A stretch of 61,073 nt of DNA from Lachnospiraceae bacterium (GTDB lineage Bacteria; Bacillota; Clostridia; Lachnospirales; Lachnospiraceae). The first letter of the stretch is position 1. Every line of letters begins with the position of its first letter. The stretch spans positions 1 through 61,073 of the forward strand of contig JAFSTN010000046.1 in assembly GCA_017450485.1 (NCBI GenBank). The letters run 5' to 3'. Both the position numbers and the translations under genes were made by a program. Under the pieces are notes generated by a model. The model was given only the letters and a program-made list of their open reading frames with translations, had not been told where the DNA came from and ran no database searches. Shown here in pieces: positions 19,919-28,350 of the stretch.

Positions 19919-20187
19919 GTACCCACCACCTAAAGGTAGTGGGCTTGTAAAAACAAGCCATATTGACTAGCCTAAGCCTTGAGACAGAGGCTACGTTACC
20001 GGAGAATGTATAGTTACCTGTGGATGTAATACCAAGTCTGCAGCTCTAAGATTAGTGATTAAACAGTCCTGTGGTATAGGGACAGTGTTGCTGATAAAAA
20101 CCTCCGGATAACATTGGCGAAGGTATATTACCACCCTTCGAGGTGAGAATTTAACTGTTAACAGTTTATTAGAAAGGAGAGGCGCAT
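19919..20187 (+). ncRNA. Candidate omega-RNA of IscB
   Basis: The ~270 nt directly before iscB contain no gene but many stems: the left-end hairpin, CTTGT/ACAAG, TAGCCT (19968-19973) with AGGCTA (19988-19993), ATACCA (20029-20034) with TGGTAT (20072-20077), CACC/GGTG at 20132-20145, and the perfect palindrome AACTGTTAACAGTT at 20153-20166. In known OMEGA systems the guide RNA is transcribed from this position, with the guide taken from the flank just upstream of the element end. Here that flank would be roughly 19903-19918. The limits are inferred by position. Confidence 0.65.
19922..19943 (+). repeat. Left-end hairpin of the IscB element
   Basis: CCCACCACC, loop TAAA, GGTAGTGGG, with a C-A mismatch at pair six. 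A second stem (CTTGT-AAAA-ACAAG, 19944-19957) follows. Both are enclosed by GTCAATA (19912-19918) pairing with TATTGAC (19961-19967). Confidence 0.65.
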
Positions 20188-21486
20188 ATGGTTTATGTGC
20201 TAAGTGAAAACGGACAACCACTTATGCCTACAGGGAACCATGCTAAAGTGCGTATGCTCCTAAAGTCCGGAAGGGCTGTAGTTGTAAAAAGATGTCCGTT
20301 TACGATTAAGTTACTGTATAAGAGTACGACTTATACACAGAAGATTACATTGGGTGTGGATGCCGGAAGTAAGCATGTCGGGTTATCCGCAACTACTGAG
20401 AATAAAGTGCTTTACGAAGCCGATGTGGAACTGAGGAACGATGTAGTGGATCTTTTGTCCGCAAGACGTGAACTCAGACGGTCACGGCGTAACCGCAAAA
20501 CACGTTACAGAGCAGCGAGATTTAACAATCGCAGACGTAAAGACGGATGGTTAGCACCATCGGTACAGAACAAGGTTGACAGTCATCTGACATTGGTACG
20601 AAAAGTACATGAGATACTTCCTATAACAAAAGTTGTCGTGGAAGTTGCAGCTTTCGACATACAGAAGATAAAGGCCGACATGGAAGATCTTAAACATTTG
20701 GAAGGTACTGATTATCAGCATGGTGTACAGATGGGCTTCTGGAATGTCAGGGAATATGTATTGTTCCGTGACGGTCACAAGTGTCAGTGCTGCAAGGGTA
20801 AGTCAAAGGATCCTGTACTTAATGTACATCACATCGAGAGTCGGAAGGTCGGTGGTAATGCCCCGAATAACCTGGTTACTCTGTGCGAAACATGTCATAA
20901 AGGTTATCATAGTGGAGCTGTTAAGCTCCCGAAGAGTATTAGACGAGGCATGAGCTTTAGGGATGTGACATTCATGGGAATCATGAGGTGGGCATTTTAC
21001 AATACTCTGAAGGAACAGTATCCGGATGTGAGTCTTACCTATGGCTACATCACGAAGAATGTTCGTATCGAGAACGGTTTGTCTGTTAAAGAGGCTGAAC
21101 ATGATTCCAGTAAGAAGACTTATCTTTTGAACCATGTGATTGATGCCAGGTGCATCAGCGGTAATCCGAAATCTGTATCTGACGGAACTGTGTATTATAT
21201 GCGAAAAGTCAGATGTCACAACAGACAGATTCACAAGTCTAAAGTCCTTAAAGGTGGCATCCGAAAGAGAAATCAGGCTGATTACTTTGTCAAAGGATTC
21301 AGACTCTTTGATACCGTGCAATATAAGGGCAACTTATACTTTATCATGGGTAGAAGATCAAGCGGATTCTTTGATATAAGGGTACTTGACGGCACTAAAG
21401 TTAACAAGGGTAGTATCAGCTATAGAAAGCTTTTGCTGGTATCTACACCTTCTAAATATCTTACAGAAAGAAAGGTAATGGCATAG
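20188..21486 (+). CDS. iscB: IscB RNA-guided endonuclease (RuvC-HNH, Cas9 ancestor family)
   Basis: This 432-residue protein is a normal IscB length. It has the PLMP domain (GQPLMPTGNHAKVR, residues 9-22), RuvC-I with D58 (LGVDAGSKHVGLS), an Arg-rich bridge helix (92-118), RuvC-II with E152 (VVVEVAAFD), and an HNH domain (CQCC at 199-202, H214/H215, N227/N228, CETCH at 233-237). RuvC-III has H316 and D319 (NHVIDARCIS), followed by a C-terminal TAM-interacting-like region. All expected catalytic residues are present, so the nuclease should be active. GAAAGGAG precedes the ATG. It belongs to the flanked element described separately. Confidence 0.95.
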   Translation: MVYVLSENGQPLMPTGNHAKVRMLLKSGRAVVVKRCPFTIKLLYKSTTYTQKITLGVDAGSKHVGLSATTENKVLYEADVELRNDVVDLLSARRELRRSRRNRKTRYRAARFNNRRRKDGWLAPSVQNKVDSHLTLVRKVHEILPITKVVVEVAAFDIQKIKADMEDLKHLEGTDYQHGVQMGFWNVREYVLFRDGHKCQCCKGKSKDPVLNVHHIESRKVGGNAPNNLVTLCETCHKGYHSGAVKLPKSIRRGMSFRDVTFMGIMRWAFYNTLKEQYPDVSLTYGYITKNVRIENGLSVKEAEHDSSKKTYLLNHVIDARCISGNPKSVSDGTVYYMRKVRCHNRQIHKSKVLKGGIRKRNQADYFVKGFRLFDTVQYKGNLYFIMGRRSSGFFDIRVLDGTKVNKGSISYRKLLLVSTPSKYLTERKVMA

Positions 21487-21501
21487 TTTTACAAGGCTCC
21501 T

Positions 21502-21523
21502 CCCACCACCTAAAGGTAGTAGG
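21502..21523 (+). repeat. Right-end hairpin of the IscB element
   Basis: CCCACCACC, loop TAAA, GGTAGTAGG: nearly identical to the left end. The following bases (TTTCCGCCCTT) resemble those after the TnpB-side hairpin (CTTCCTGCCCT at 330-340). Confidence 0.65.
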
Positions 21524-21558
21524 TTTCCGCCCTTGGCTTGCCAAATGTATTATTATGA

Positions 21559-21816
21559 ATGACGGGGATATCTAATGTCACGGAGGAATTCGGCCAACAG
21601 AAGAATATGATGGTCGAGACGACGTTCCTTCTTGCGAGCGCGATCATGTTCGCACAGAAACTGTCCAGAAGCCGTAACGGCAGGATATCGGCATGTACCG
21701 CAAACGTCATCAAGGGCGTTGAAGAATTCTTTGCACGTGCCGGGATGGATGATTTTCTGCCCAAACCCGTACAGTTCGATGCACTTTCCGCGCAGTTGTA
21801 CAGGCTCCTTAAATGA
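21559..21816 (+). pseudogene. Remnant of a response-regulator receiver domain
   Basis: The last ~45 codons read ACTANVIKGVEEFFARAGMD then DFLPKPVQFDALSAQLYRLL. This is the end of a receiver domain (beta4-alpha5 with the conserved Lys-Pro) as found at the C-terminus of hybrid histidine kinases. The upstream part shows no phosphoacceptor Asp or kinase sequence and does not look like normal receiver sequence. It is probably the 3' stump of a kinase gene like the intact one 38 bp downstream. The IscB element lies immediately upstream and may have been involved in the loss. Confidence 0.6.
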
Positions 21817-21854
21817 CCGAAACCGTATTAAGATGACAACCGGAGATTACCGTA

Positions 21855-24764
21855 ATGACTACACATGATATCCTGCTCACCATACAGTATATAAGCATCA
21901 GTGTGTTATTTACCGAGATACTGATCGTCTTTATGCGATGGAAGAATTCTATCCATTCGTATCTCTTTTTGACGTGTATCACTTCTTTCCTGAGCAATAT
22001 AGGCTATCTTATGGCCATGAAGTCTGCCACGGAGGAAGCGTATCTGACTGCGGTAAAACTTTCTTATGTCGGCAGAGTGTGGATCGTATTTGCCTTCTTC
22101 CTGTTCTCGGCAAAGATGTGCCGGGTGAAGCTGCCCCCTGCACTGATAACCTTTCTGGTATTAATGCATACAGGCATATATATAGCGATCCTGTACATAG
22201 GATCCAACAACCTGTATTACAAGTCTTACCGGTTTATATCTGATCCTGTATTTCCGCGGTTTGAACATACAAACGGTGTCATTCACGACCTGTTGATGGG
22301 CTCGAATGTGATCCTGTCCGCTTTTGCGATGTATTGGGTTTTACGCGCTTTTCACATAGAAAGGAACAGGACAGCCAAATACAGACTTCTGATGCTGATA
22401 ATGGCGTTCGGAGTGCAGATATCTTCGTTTCTGCTTCAGGTCACCCAGGCGTTTGAGATAACGAAATACTATGATTTGACGATGCTCGGAGCATTGCTTG
22501 GGACGATTTTCATGCTCATCGGCATATTCGAGTTTGATCTGCTGGGGACCAGAGAGATTGCCAGGGATTTCGTAATAGACAGGATATCCGAGGCCATTAT
22601 AGCCGTGGACAATGAGGGCAGGATACAGTATTTTAATGAGCCGGTATCCAGGCTCTATCCGGAGTTTGAGGTTTTCTTTTCACCCAAGATGGAACCTCTC
22701 AAACATTTATCCGACAGGCGCGGGACACCATATGACATCATCAGCCGTATCGACGAAGCGGTCACAAAAGGTGAGACAATAAATGTCGGCGGGCGGTTGT
22801 ATACCCCTGAGAAAAATGATCTCGTATTTAAGGATACGAGCTACGGTGTACTGTATGCCCTGGTAGATGATACCGAGCATTACAGATACATGGAGGAGCT
22901 CCGGAAGCAAAAGGAGATAGCGGACAGTGCCAATGAAGCGAAGAGCAGATTTCTGGCGAATATGTCTCATGAGATCCGTACTCCCATCAACGCCGTTCTC
23001 GGCATGGACGAGATGATACTGCGTGAGTCCCGTGAGAAACCCATTCGCAACTACGCGGCGGACATAATGTCTGCGGGACGTACACTTCTGTCACTGATAA
23101 ACGACATCCTCGATTTCTCCAAGGTCGAAGAAGGAAAGATGGAGATCATCCCTGTTCAATATGACCTCTCATCGCTGATCAACGACCTTGTCAACATGAC
23201 GCGTGACCGGGCTCAGAAAAAGGGACTTAAGTTCAATGTGGAGGTTGATGAGCATGTTCCGCATCTGCTGGTGGGTGATGAGATCCGGATCAGACAGTGC
23301 GTGATGAACATACTGACCAACGCCGTGAAGTACACCGAGTCCGGTGAAGTTTCGATGTCGATCTCTCATGAAAAGAAGAACCCGGATCACATATTTCTGC
23401 GCTTCTCGGTTGCCGATACCGGCATAGGCATGAAAGCCGAAGACATGGATTCACTTTTCTCACCGTATAAGCGTATCGAAGAGAAGAGAAACCGTTCCAT
23501 CGAAGGCACGGGACTGGGTATGAGCATCACGAGACAGCTGCTGGATCTGATGGGAAGCTCCCTGCATGTGGAAAGTGAGTACGGAAAAGGATCTACGTTC
23601 TCTTTTGAAGTAGATCAGGAAGTGGTCAGGTGGGATGAGATCGGCAATGTGGCGGACCGGATGAATGATATGTCCGAGCATCTGCAGGAATATCACGAAC
23701 TGTTCCATGCGCCTGGTGCGCGTATCCTCGTGGTTGACGATACTGAGATGAATCTTACCGTCATACAGAGTCTGCTCAAGAGGACACGCATACAGATAGA
23801 CACTGCCTCGTCGGGACGTGAAGCCGTGAATATGGCGGCCGATACAGCGTATGATGCCATATTCATAGATCACATGATGCCTGATATGGACGGTATCGAG
23901 ACACTGCAGCATATCCGTGAATCCGGCAGGAGCAAGGACTCGCCTGTGGTGGCACTTACGGCAAATGCCGTATCGGGTGCCAGAGAGATGTATCTGAAGG
24001 CGGGATTTGAGGATTATCTCTCCAAGCCTGTGGATGGTGAGAAACTTGAGAAAATGCTTCTGCTGGAGCTTCTTCCGGACGATAAGATCATGGATCCCAA
24101 CGAAACAACTGAAGATGGGACCGGACCGGACGCAGACAAAGATTGTGACAGCTGCAGAACAGAACAGGATGATAGCTCCACCGATCTGATGGCGAATCTC
24201 ACAGGCATGGATGACATAGATAAAGAGGCCGGTCTTAAGAACTGCGGTTCCGAGGAAGGCTATCTTTCCGTGCTGTCGGTTTTCCATCAGACCGCCCAGA
24301 GCAAAGCGGATGAGATAGAGGAACTGTACCGCAGCGGTGATACGGAGAACTATACCATCAAAGTGCATGCGCTCAAGAGCTCCGCGCGTATCATAGGGGC
24401 AAAGGAACTGTCAGAGGCTGCGAAGGCACTCGAGGATGCCGGTAAGAGCGGCGATACTGAGTATATACAGAGTAATACCGAACAACTGCTTGATATGTAC
24501 CGTGGATTGGACAGCCGCCTGTCGTGGCTGGACGGTGATGGTGAAGAGCTGCCCGAAATAGATGCCGCCGCCCTGAAAGAGGCTTATCAAACCATTGACG
24601 AGATAGCGGGCAGTATGGATTATGAGATGATGGATGGGCTGCTTAAAGAGCTGCGGGGATTCAGACTGCCCGAAGCAGATCGTGAAAGAGTAGCGCAGAT
24701 CGAGAGATTACTGACCGAACTGGACTGGGATGGAATAATTAATACGGTCAGCCGTGTTTCCTGA
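21855..24764 (+). CDS. Hybrid sensor histidine kinase with receiver and HPt domains
   Basis: This 969-residue protein has about seven hydrophobic segments in residues 1-230 (7TM-type sensor), a PAS-like region (240-340), HisKA with H372 (NMSHEIRTPINAVLG), and a HATPase with N1 (NILTNAVKY), G1 (DTGIG) and G2 (GTGLG) boxes. A receiver with D672 (IFIDHMMPDMDG) and an HPt with H838 (KVHALKSS) follow. It carries a complete internal phosphorelay and so needs an external response regulator for output; none is adjacent. Its 3' end overlaps the convergent DtxR gene by 17 bp. Confidence 0.92.
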   Translation: MTTHDILLTIQYISISVLFTEILIVFMRWKNSIHSYLFLTCITSFLSNIGYLMAMKSATEEAYLTAVKLSYVGRVWIVFAFFLFSAKMCRVKLPPALITFLVLMHTGIYIAILYIGSNNLYYKSYRFISDPVFPRFEHTNGVIHDLLMGSNVILSAFAMYWVLRAFHIERNRTAKYRLLMLIMAFGVQISSFLLQVTQAFEITKYYDLTMLGALLGTIFMLIGIFEFDLLGTREIARDFVIDRISEAIIAVDNEGRIQYFNEPVSRLYPEFEVFFSPKMEPLKHLSDRRGTPYDIISRIDEAVTKGETINVGGRLYTPEKNDLVFKDTSYGVLYALVDDTEHYRYMEELRKQKEIADSANEAKSRFLANMSHEIRTPINAVLGMDEMILRESREKPIRNYAADIMSAGRTLLSLINDILDFSKVEEGKMEIIPVQYDLSSLINDLVNMTRDRAQKKGLKFNVEVDEHVPHLLVGDEIRIRQCVMNILTNAVKYTESGEVSMSISHEKKNPDHIFLRFSVADTGIGMKAEDMDSLFSPYKRIEEKRNRSIEGTGLGMSITRQLLDLMGSSLHVESEYGKGSTFSFEVDQEVVRWDEIGNVADRMNDMSEHLQEYHELFHAPGARILVVDDTEMNLTVIQSLLKRTRIQIDTASSGREAVNMAADTAYDAIFIDHMMPDMDGIETLQHIRESGRSKDSPVVALTANAVSGAREMYLKAGFEDYLSKPVDGEKLEKMLLLELLPDDKIMDPNETTEDGTGPDADKDCDSCRTEQDDSSTDLMANLTGMDDIDKEAGLKNCGSEEGYLSVLSVFHQTAQSKADEIEELYRSGDTENYTIKVHALKSSARIIGAKELSEAAKALEDAGKSGDTEYIQSNTEQLLDMYRGLDSRLSWLDGDGEELPEIDAAALKEAYQTIDEIAGSMDYEMMDGLLKELRGFRLPEADRERVAQIERLLTELDWDGIINTVSRVS

Positions 24765-25116
24765 TATATGCCTTGATGGCTTCGAAGGTCGTATCGCTTA
24801 TGTAATGCTCTACGCGGCAGGCATCTTCGCTGGCGGTCTCCTCATCGACCCCCAGATCCAGCAGTACCTTGGTCAGCACGGTGTGGCGCTCATAGATACG
24901 CTTGGCCATTATCTCGCCGGCTTTGGTGAGCTTGATGAATCCGTCATCATCTCTTCTGACGAGTCCCTCATCCTTCAATACGCCGAGAGCTCTGCTGACA
25001 GAGGGCTTGGAGTATCCGAGATAGTCACCCACGTCTATTCCTCTGACCGCACTTGACTTAAGAGACAGTACATATATAGCCTCGAGATACATTTCACCAG
25101 ATTCTAACAAAGCCAT
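24748..25116 (-). CDS. DtxR/MntR-family metal-dependent repressor
   Basis: This 122-residue protein has an N-terminal winged helix (GIDVGDYLGYSKPSVSRALGV) followed by the DtxR dimerisation/metal helix region (ERHTVLTKVLLDLGVDEETA, EDACRVEHYIS with the E-H ligands). It lacks the third SH3-like domain, so it is MntR- or short IdeR-sized. It is divergent from feoA-feoA-feoB. The shared intergenic region holds GTTAG/CTAAC palindromes that are the likely operators. An AAGGAG ribosome site precedes its ATG. Fe(II) is the likely corepressor from context; Mn(II) cannot be excluded. Confidence 0.9.
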   Translation of the reverse strand: MALLESGEMYLEAIYVLSLKSSAVRGIDVGDYLGYSKPSVSRALGVLKDEGLVRRDDDGFIKLTKAGEIMAKRIYERHTVLTKVLLDLGVDEETASEDACRVEHYISDTTFEAIKAYIRKHG

Positions 25117-25187
25117 GGATATTCTCCTTATATCATTTATAATACGCCGGCATCTGAGTCATCGGTTAAGTTTCTTCGGCGAACATC

Positions 25188-25199
25188 GTTAGCACTAAC
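25188..25199. promoter_or_regulatory. Short palindrome GTTAGCACTAAC in the dtxR-feoA intergenic region
   Basis: The same GTTAG and CTAAC halves as the N6 sites, but with only 2 nt between them. It lies 72 bp upstream of the dtxR start and could serve autoregulation. Confidence 0.45.
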
Positions 25200-25250
25200 T
25201 TACCACAAAACCGTACAATGCACAAATATTAAAATAATATAAAGAATTTA

Positions 25251-25279
25251 TTGACAGGTTAGCACAGCCTAACTATAAT
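25251..25279 (+). promoter_or_regulatory. feo operon promoter
   Basis: TTGACA (25251-25256), a 17-bp spacer, TATAAT (25274-25279): both hexamers match the sigma-70/sigma-A consensus. The spacer is almost entirely occupied by the operator at 25258-25273, so a bound repressor would block polymerase directly. Confidence 0.85.
25258..25273. promoter_or_regulatory. DtxR-type operator 1 of feo
   Basis: GTTAG-CACAGC-CTAAC lies exactly between the -35 and -10 boxes. Assignment to the divergent DtxR protein is by proximity and by recurrence of the motif at other metal genes here. Confidence 0.75.
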
Positions 25280-25287
25280 ATATGTCG

Positions 25288-25303
25288 GTTAGTGAGTGCT
25301 AAC
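25288..25303. promoter_or_regulatory. DtxR-type operator 2 of feo
   Basis: GTTAG-TGAGTG-CTAAC, 8 bp after the -10 box and centred 30 bp (about three helical turns) from operator 1. Confidence 0.75.
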
Positions 25304-25321
25304 TATTCTTTTTGCCGGATG

Positions 25322-25337
25322 GTTAGCCGGAAGTAAC
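25322..25337. promoter_or_regulatory. Degenerate third feo operator
   Basis: GTTAG-CCGGAA-GTAAC has one changed base in the right half and is centred 34 bp after operator 2. Confidence 0.4.
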
Positions 25338-25374
25338 TGCATAATATAACAGGCAGGAAGGAAGGGAGAACATG

Positions 25375-25584
25375 ATGCCACTGGTATACGCGGAAAGAGA
25401 GCAGCCCCAGATAATCCGCAAGATCGGAGGGAGTCCCGAGGTTAAGAAGCATTTGGCCGATCTCGGATTCAACGTCGGCGGAGAAGTGAGCGTAGTGAGT
25501 TCGCTGGGTGAGAATCTCATTGTGAAAGTGAAGGAGAGCCGTGTGGCAGTCAGCGATGAGCTGGCAAAAAAGATAATGGTCTAG
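25375..25584 (+). CDS. feoA: FeoA domain protein (first copy)
   Basis: This 69-residue SH3-like FeoA protein reads IRKIGGSPEVKKHLADLGFN then VGGEVSVVSSLGENLIVKVKE. FeoA is a small cytoplasmic partner that supports FeoB ferrous iron transport. The second of two adjacent ATGs is preferred: it begins MPLVYAERE like other FeoA proteins and has a 6-nt spacing from GGGAG. It is the first gene after the DtxR-controlled promoter and sits 41 bp before a second feoA. Confidence 0.85.
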   Translation: MPLVYAEREQPQIIRKIGGSPEVKKHLADLGFNVGGEVSVVSSLGENLIVKVKESRVAVSDELAKKIMV

Positions 25585-25625
25585 AAGGACGGTTATCGCA
25601 CAAACAAGCCAAAAGGAGGATGGAC

Positions 25626-25847
25626 GTGAAAACACTGAGAGACGTAAATATCGGAGAGACTGTGACTGTAGTCAAACTCCACGGTGAAGGGGCAGTCAAG
25701 CGCCGGATCATGGATATGGGTATTACCAGGAATACCTCTGTCTATGTCCGCAAGGTTGCGCCGCTCGGAGACCCGATCGAAGTAACGGTCAGAAACTACG
25801 AGCTGTCTCTGCGCAAGGCTGATGCCGAGATGATCGAGGTTCAATAA
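25626..25847 (+). CDS. feoA: FeoA domain protein (second copy), GTG start
   Basis: About 73 residues with the FeoA pattern (LRDVNIGETVTVVKLHGEGA, KRRIMDMGIT, NYELSLRKADAEMIEV). An ATG lies at 25620, but it directly abuts AAGGAGG (25613-25619) with no spacing. The in-frame GTG at 25626 has a 6-nt spacing and is the better start. Two FeoA proteins before FeoB are common in clostridia; the first copy is more divergent. Cotranscribed with feoB 40 bp downstream. Confidence 0.87.
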   Translation: MKTLRDVNIGETVTVVKLHGEGAVKRRIMDMGITRNTSVYVRKVAPLGDPIEVTVRNYELSLRKADAEMIEVQ

Positions 25848-25887
25848 ACCTGATCCCAACACTGATGATTGAAAGGAAATTACTGAA

Positions 25888-28290
25888 ATGAGCATACGTA
25901 TAGCGCTTGCGGGAAACCCCAACAGCGGTAAAACAACACTGTTCAATGCCCTGACCGGATCCAATCAGTTCGTAGGTAACTGGCCGGGTGTAACCGTAGA
26001 AAAGAAGGAAGGAAAACTGAAGAGAAATGATGATGTTATCATCACGGACCTTCCCGGAATATATTCGCTTTCTCCTTATACTTTGGAAGAAGTGGTAGCG
26101 AGGAATTATCTGATAGGAGAGCGTCCCGACGCCATCCTGAACATCATAGACGGAACCAATCTGGAGAGAAATCTCTATCTGACCACACAGCTTACCGAGC
26201 TCGGAATACCGGTAGTGGTAGCCGTCAACATGATGGATATAGTTAAGAAAAACGGCGACCAGATCAAACTCGAGGAGCTGTCCAGACAGCTCGGATGCAA
26301 GGTCGTGGATATATCGGCACTGAAAGGTGACGGCGTGGATGAAGCAGCCGAGGAAGCCATCAAGGCCGCAAAGAACGGCAAGACCGTACCGCTTCATACT
26401 TTCTCCGGTCCGGTAGAGCATGCCATTGCCCATATAGAAGAGGCAGTCGTACACGATATGCCCGAGGAACAGCAGAGATGGTATGCGATCAAGATATTCG
26501 AGCGTGACGACAAGGTGATGGAGCAGCTGCATATATCTGCAGATAAGCTGGCTCACGTCGAGAATGACATAAAGGCTGCGGAAAAGGAACTCGACGATGA
26601 TGCAGAGAGCATCATAACCAATGAGCGTTATGTCTATATCGCCGAAGTCATCAAGTCTTGCTACAAGAAACAGAATGCAGGGTCGATGACCACATCCGAC
26701 AAGATAGACAGGATCGTGACCAACAGATGGCTCGGTCTGCCGATATTTGCTGCAGTCATGTTCCTGGTATACTGGATAGCCATGGTGGCCGTAGGTGCCC
26801 CCGCTACCGATTGGGCTAATGACGGACTGTTCGGAGACGGATACCATCTCTTCGGCATGGATGGAGGATACGGAGACATCTCCGAGAGCTATGCCGAGGC
26901 ATCTGCGATCGTTGACGGATACGATGCCATTGTGGAAGAAACCGGCTCAGAGCCCACAGGTGATTTCATCTACACCGTAGAAGATGAAGAAACTCTTGAG
27001 ATTGCCGAGGAAACAGCAACTCTCGATGACTATACCGAAGCTGTTAAGACTCTGGAAGAGATAGGAGATGAACCTGATCCGGCCGATTACGGTGTTTGGG
27101 TGCCCGGTATCCCCGCATTGGTCGAGAGCGCGCTGGATGCAGCCGGAGCAGCCGACTGGCTGAAAGGACTTATTCTCGACGGTATCGTAGCAGGTGTCGG
27201 TGCAGTGCTCGGATTTGTTCCTCAGATGCTGGTGCTTTTCCTGATGCTTGCATTTCTGGAGGCATGCGGATATATGGCTCGTATCGCTTTCGTACTGGAT
27301 CGTATCTTCCGCAGATTCGGCCTCTCGGGCAAATCATTTATACCCATGCTGATCGGTGTCGGCTGCGGTGTGCCCGGTGTTATGGCCAGCCGAACCATAG
27401 AGAACGAGCGTGACCGTCGTATGACGATCATGACCACCACATTCATTCCCTGCGGGGCGAAGGTTCCCTTTATCGCCATGATAGCCGGAGCGATCTTCGG
27501 CGGCTCTGCGTGGGTATCGACTTCCGCTTATTTCATCGGTATGGCTGCAATCGTCATATCCGGTATCATGCTTAAGAAAACCAGGATGTTCTCAGGCGAT
27601 CCCGCTCCCTTCGTTATGGAGCTCCCTGCCTATCACATGCCTACAATCGGAAATGTACTTAGATCCATGTGGGAGCGCGGATGGTCTTTCATCAAAAAAG
27701 CCGGAACCATAATCCTCCTTTCAACTATTGTTATATGGTTCACGAGCTATTTTGGATTCGCAGAGGACGGTTTCCGCATGCTGGCCGAGGATGAACTTGA
27801 ACTCTCCATCCTCGCCAGGATCGGAAGCATATTAGCGTGGATATTCATCCCGCTCGGATGGGGCAACTGGCAGGCAGCAGTCGCATCCATCACCGGCCTC
27901 GTAGCAAAGGAAAACATAGTAGGTACCATGGGTATACTGTACGGCAGCGGAGAGCTGACTGCATGGCAGGCACTGGCCGAAGCGTTCACCGGAGTGACCG
28001 GATTCTCATTCCTGGTATTCAACCTCCTGTGCGCACCCTGCTTCGCAGCTATCGGTGCGATCAAGCGCGAGATGAACAATCCGAAATGGACCTGGTTTGC
28101 GATCGCTTATCAGTGCGGATTCGCATATGTCATCGCATTCATGATCAATCAGTTCGGCGGGGCATTTACAGGACACGTGAATGTTATCGGATTGGTATTC
28201 GCGATCGCGGCATTGGCCGGGATCATCTACATGCTTTTCTTCAAGAAGTATACGGAAGCTGAAAAGCTTACAACGAAAGTTGCGGCATAA
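25888..28290 (+). CDS. feoB: Ferrous iron transporter FeoB
   Basis: This 800-residue membrane GTPase has an N-terminal G domain with G1 (GNPNSGKTT, 9-17), G2/G3 (DLPGIYSLSPYT from 54) and G4-like NMMD (114-117). A helical spacer domain runs to about 275. The membrane part has Gate motifs (GCGVPGVMASRTIENERDRR and TFIPCGAKVPF). It imports Fe(II). Between the first membrane helix and LILDGIVAGVGAVLGFVPQ there is an unusual acidic insertion (about residues 306-405), predicted outside the cell. It is the last gene of the DtxR-controlled feo operon. Confidence 0.95.
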   Translation: MSIRIALAGNPNSGKTTLFNALTGSNQFVGNWPGVTVEKKEGKLKRNDDVIITDLPGIYSLSPYTLEEVVARNYLIGERPDAILNIIDGTNLERNLYLTTQLTELGIPVVVAVNMMDIVKKNGDQIKLEELSRQLGCKVVDISALKGDGVDEAAEEAIKAAKNGKTVPLHTFSGPVEHAIAHIEEAVVHDMPEEQQRWYAIKIFERDDKVMEQLHISADKLAHVENDIKAAEKELDDDAESIITNERYVYIAEVIKSCYKKQNAGSMTTSDKIDRIVTNRWLGLPIFAAVMFLVYWIAMVAVGAPATDWANDGLFGDGYHLFGMDGGYGDISESYAEASAIVDGYDAIVEETGSEPTGDFIYTVEDEETLEIAEETATLDDYTEAVKTLEEIGDEPDPADYGVWVPGIPALVESALDAAGAADWLKGLILDGIVAGVGAVLGFVPQMLVLFLMLAFLEACGYMARIAFVLDRIFRRFGLSGKSFIPMLIGVGCGVPGVMASRTIENERDRRMTIMTTTFIPCGAKVPFIAMIAGAIFGGSAWVSTSAYFIGMAAIVISGIMLKKTRMFSGDPAPFVMELPAYHMPTIGNVLRSMWERGWSFIKKAGTIILLSTIVIWFTSYFGFAEDGFRMLAEDELELSILARIGSILAWIFIPLGWGNWQAAVASITGLVAKENIVGTMGILYGSGELTAWQALAEAFTGVTGFSFLVFNLLCAPCFAAIGAIKREMNNPKWTWFAIAYQCGFAYVIAFMINQFGGAFTGHVNVIGLVFAIAALAGIIYMLFFKKYTEAEKLTTKVAA

Positions 28291-28350
28291 GGCATGACGG
28301 ACCGCTTAAGCAGCGGCATGACCATTCATAAACCAAACCTCTTTATCAGA

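Larger units (their letters stand above)
19919..21545 (+). mobile_element. IscB-encoding IS200/IS605-like element (no TnpA)
   Basis: The element is bounded by near-identical hairpins at 19922-19943 and 21502-21523, both CCCACCACC-TAAA-GGTAGT(G/A)GG. It encodes only IscB, preceded by a structured non-coding leader. No Y1 transposase is present, so movement would need TnpA supplied elsewhere. Exact ends are uncertain because these elements make no target duplication; TTGGC-TT-GCCAA at 21533-21544 marks the approximate right edge. Confidence 0.75.

Noticed and set aside
19922-21523. Repeated hairpins considered as a CRISPR array or generic repeat pair
   Set aside because: Only two copies flank a single gene and there are no spacers; they fit IS200/IS605-type ends.
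21632-21868. Alternative 78-codon frame overlapping the receiver remnant
   Set aside because: Has no family resemblance, whereas the other frame ends in a clear receiver-domain tail.
25789-26847. 352-codon open frame antisense to feoA/feoB
   Set aside because: Overlaps two confident genes; no start signal and no recognisable domain.
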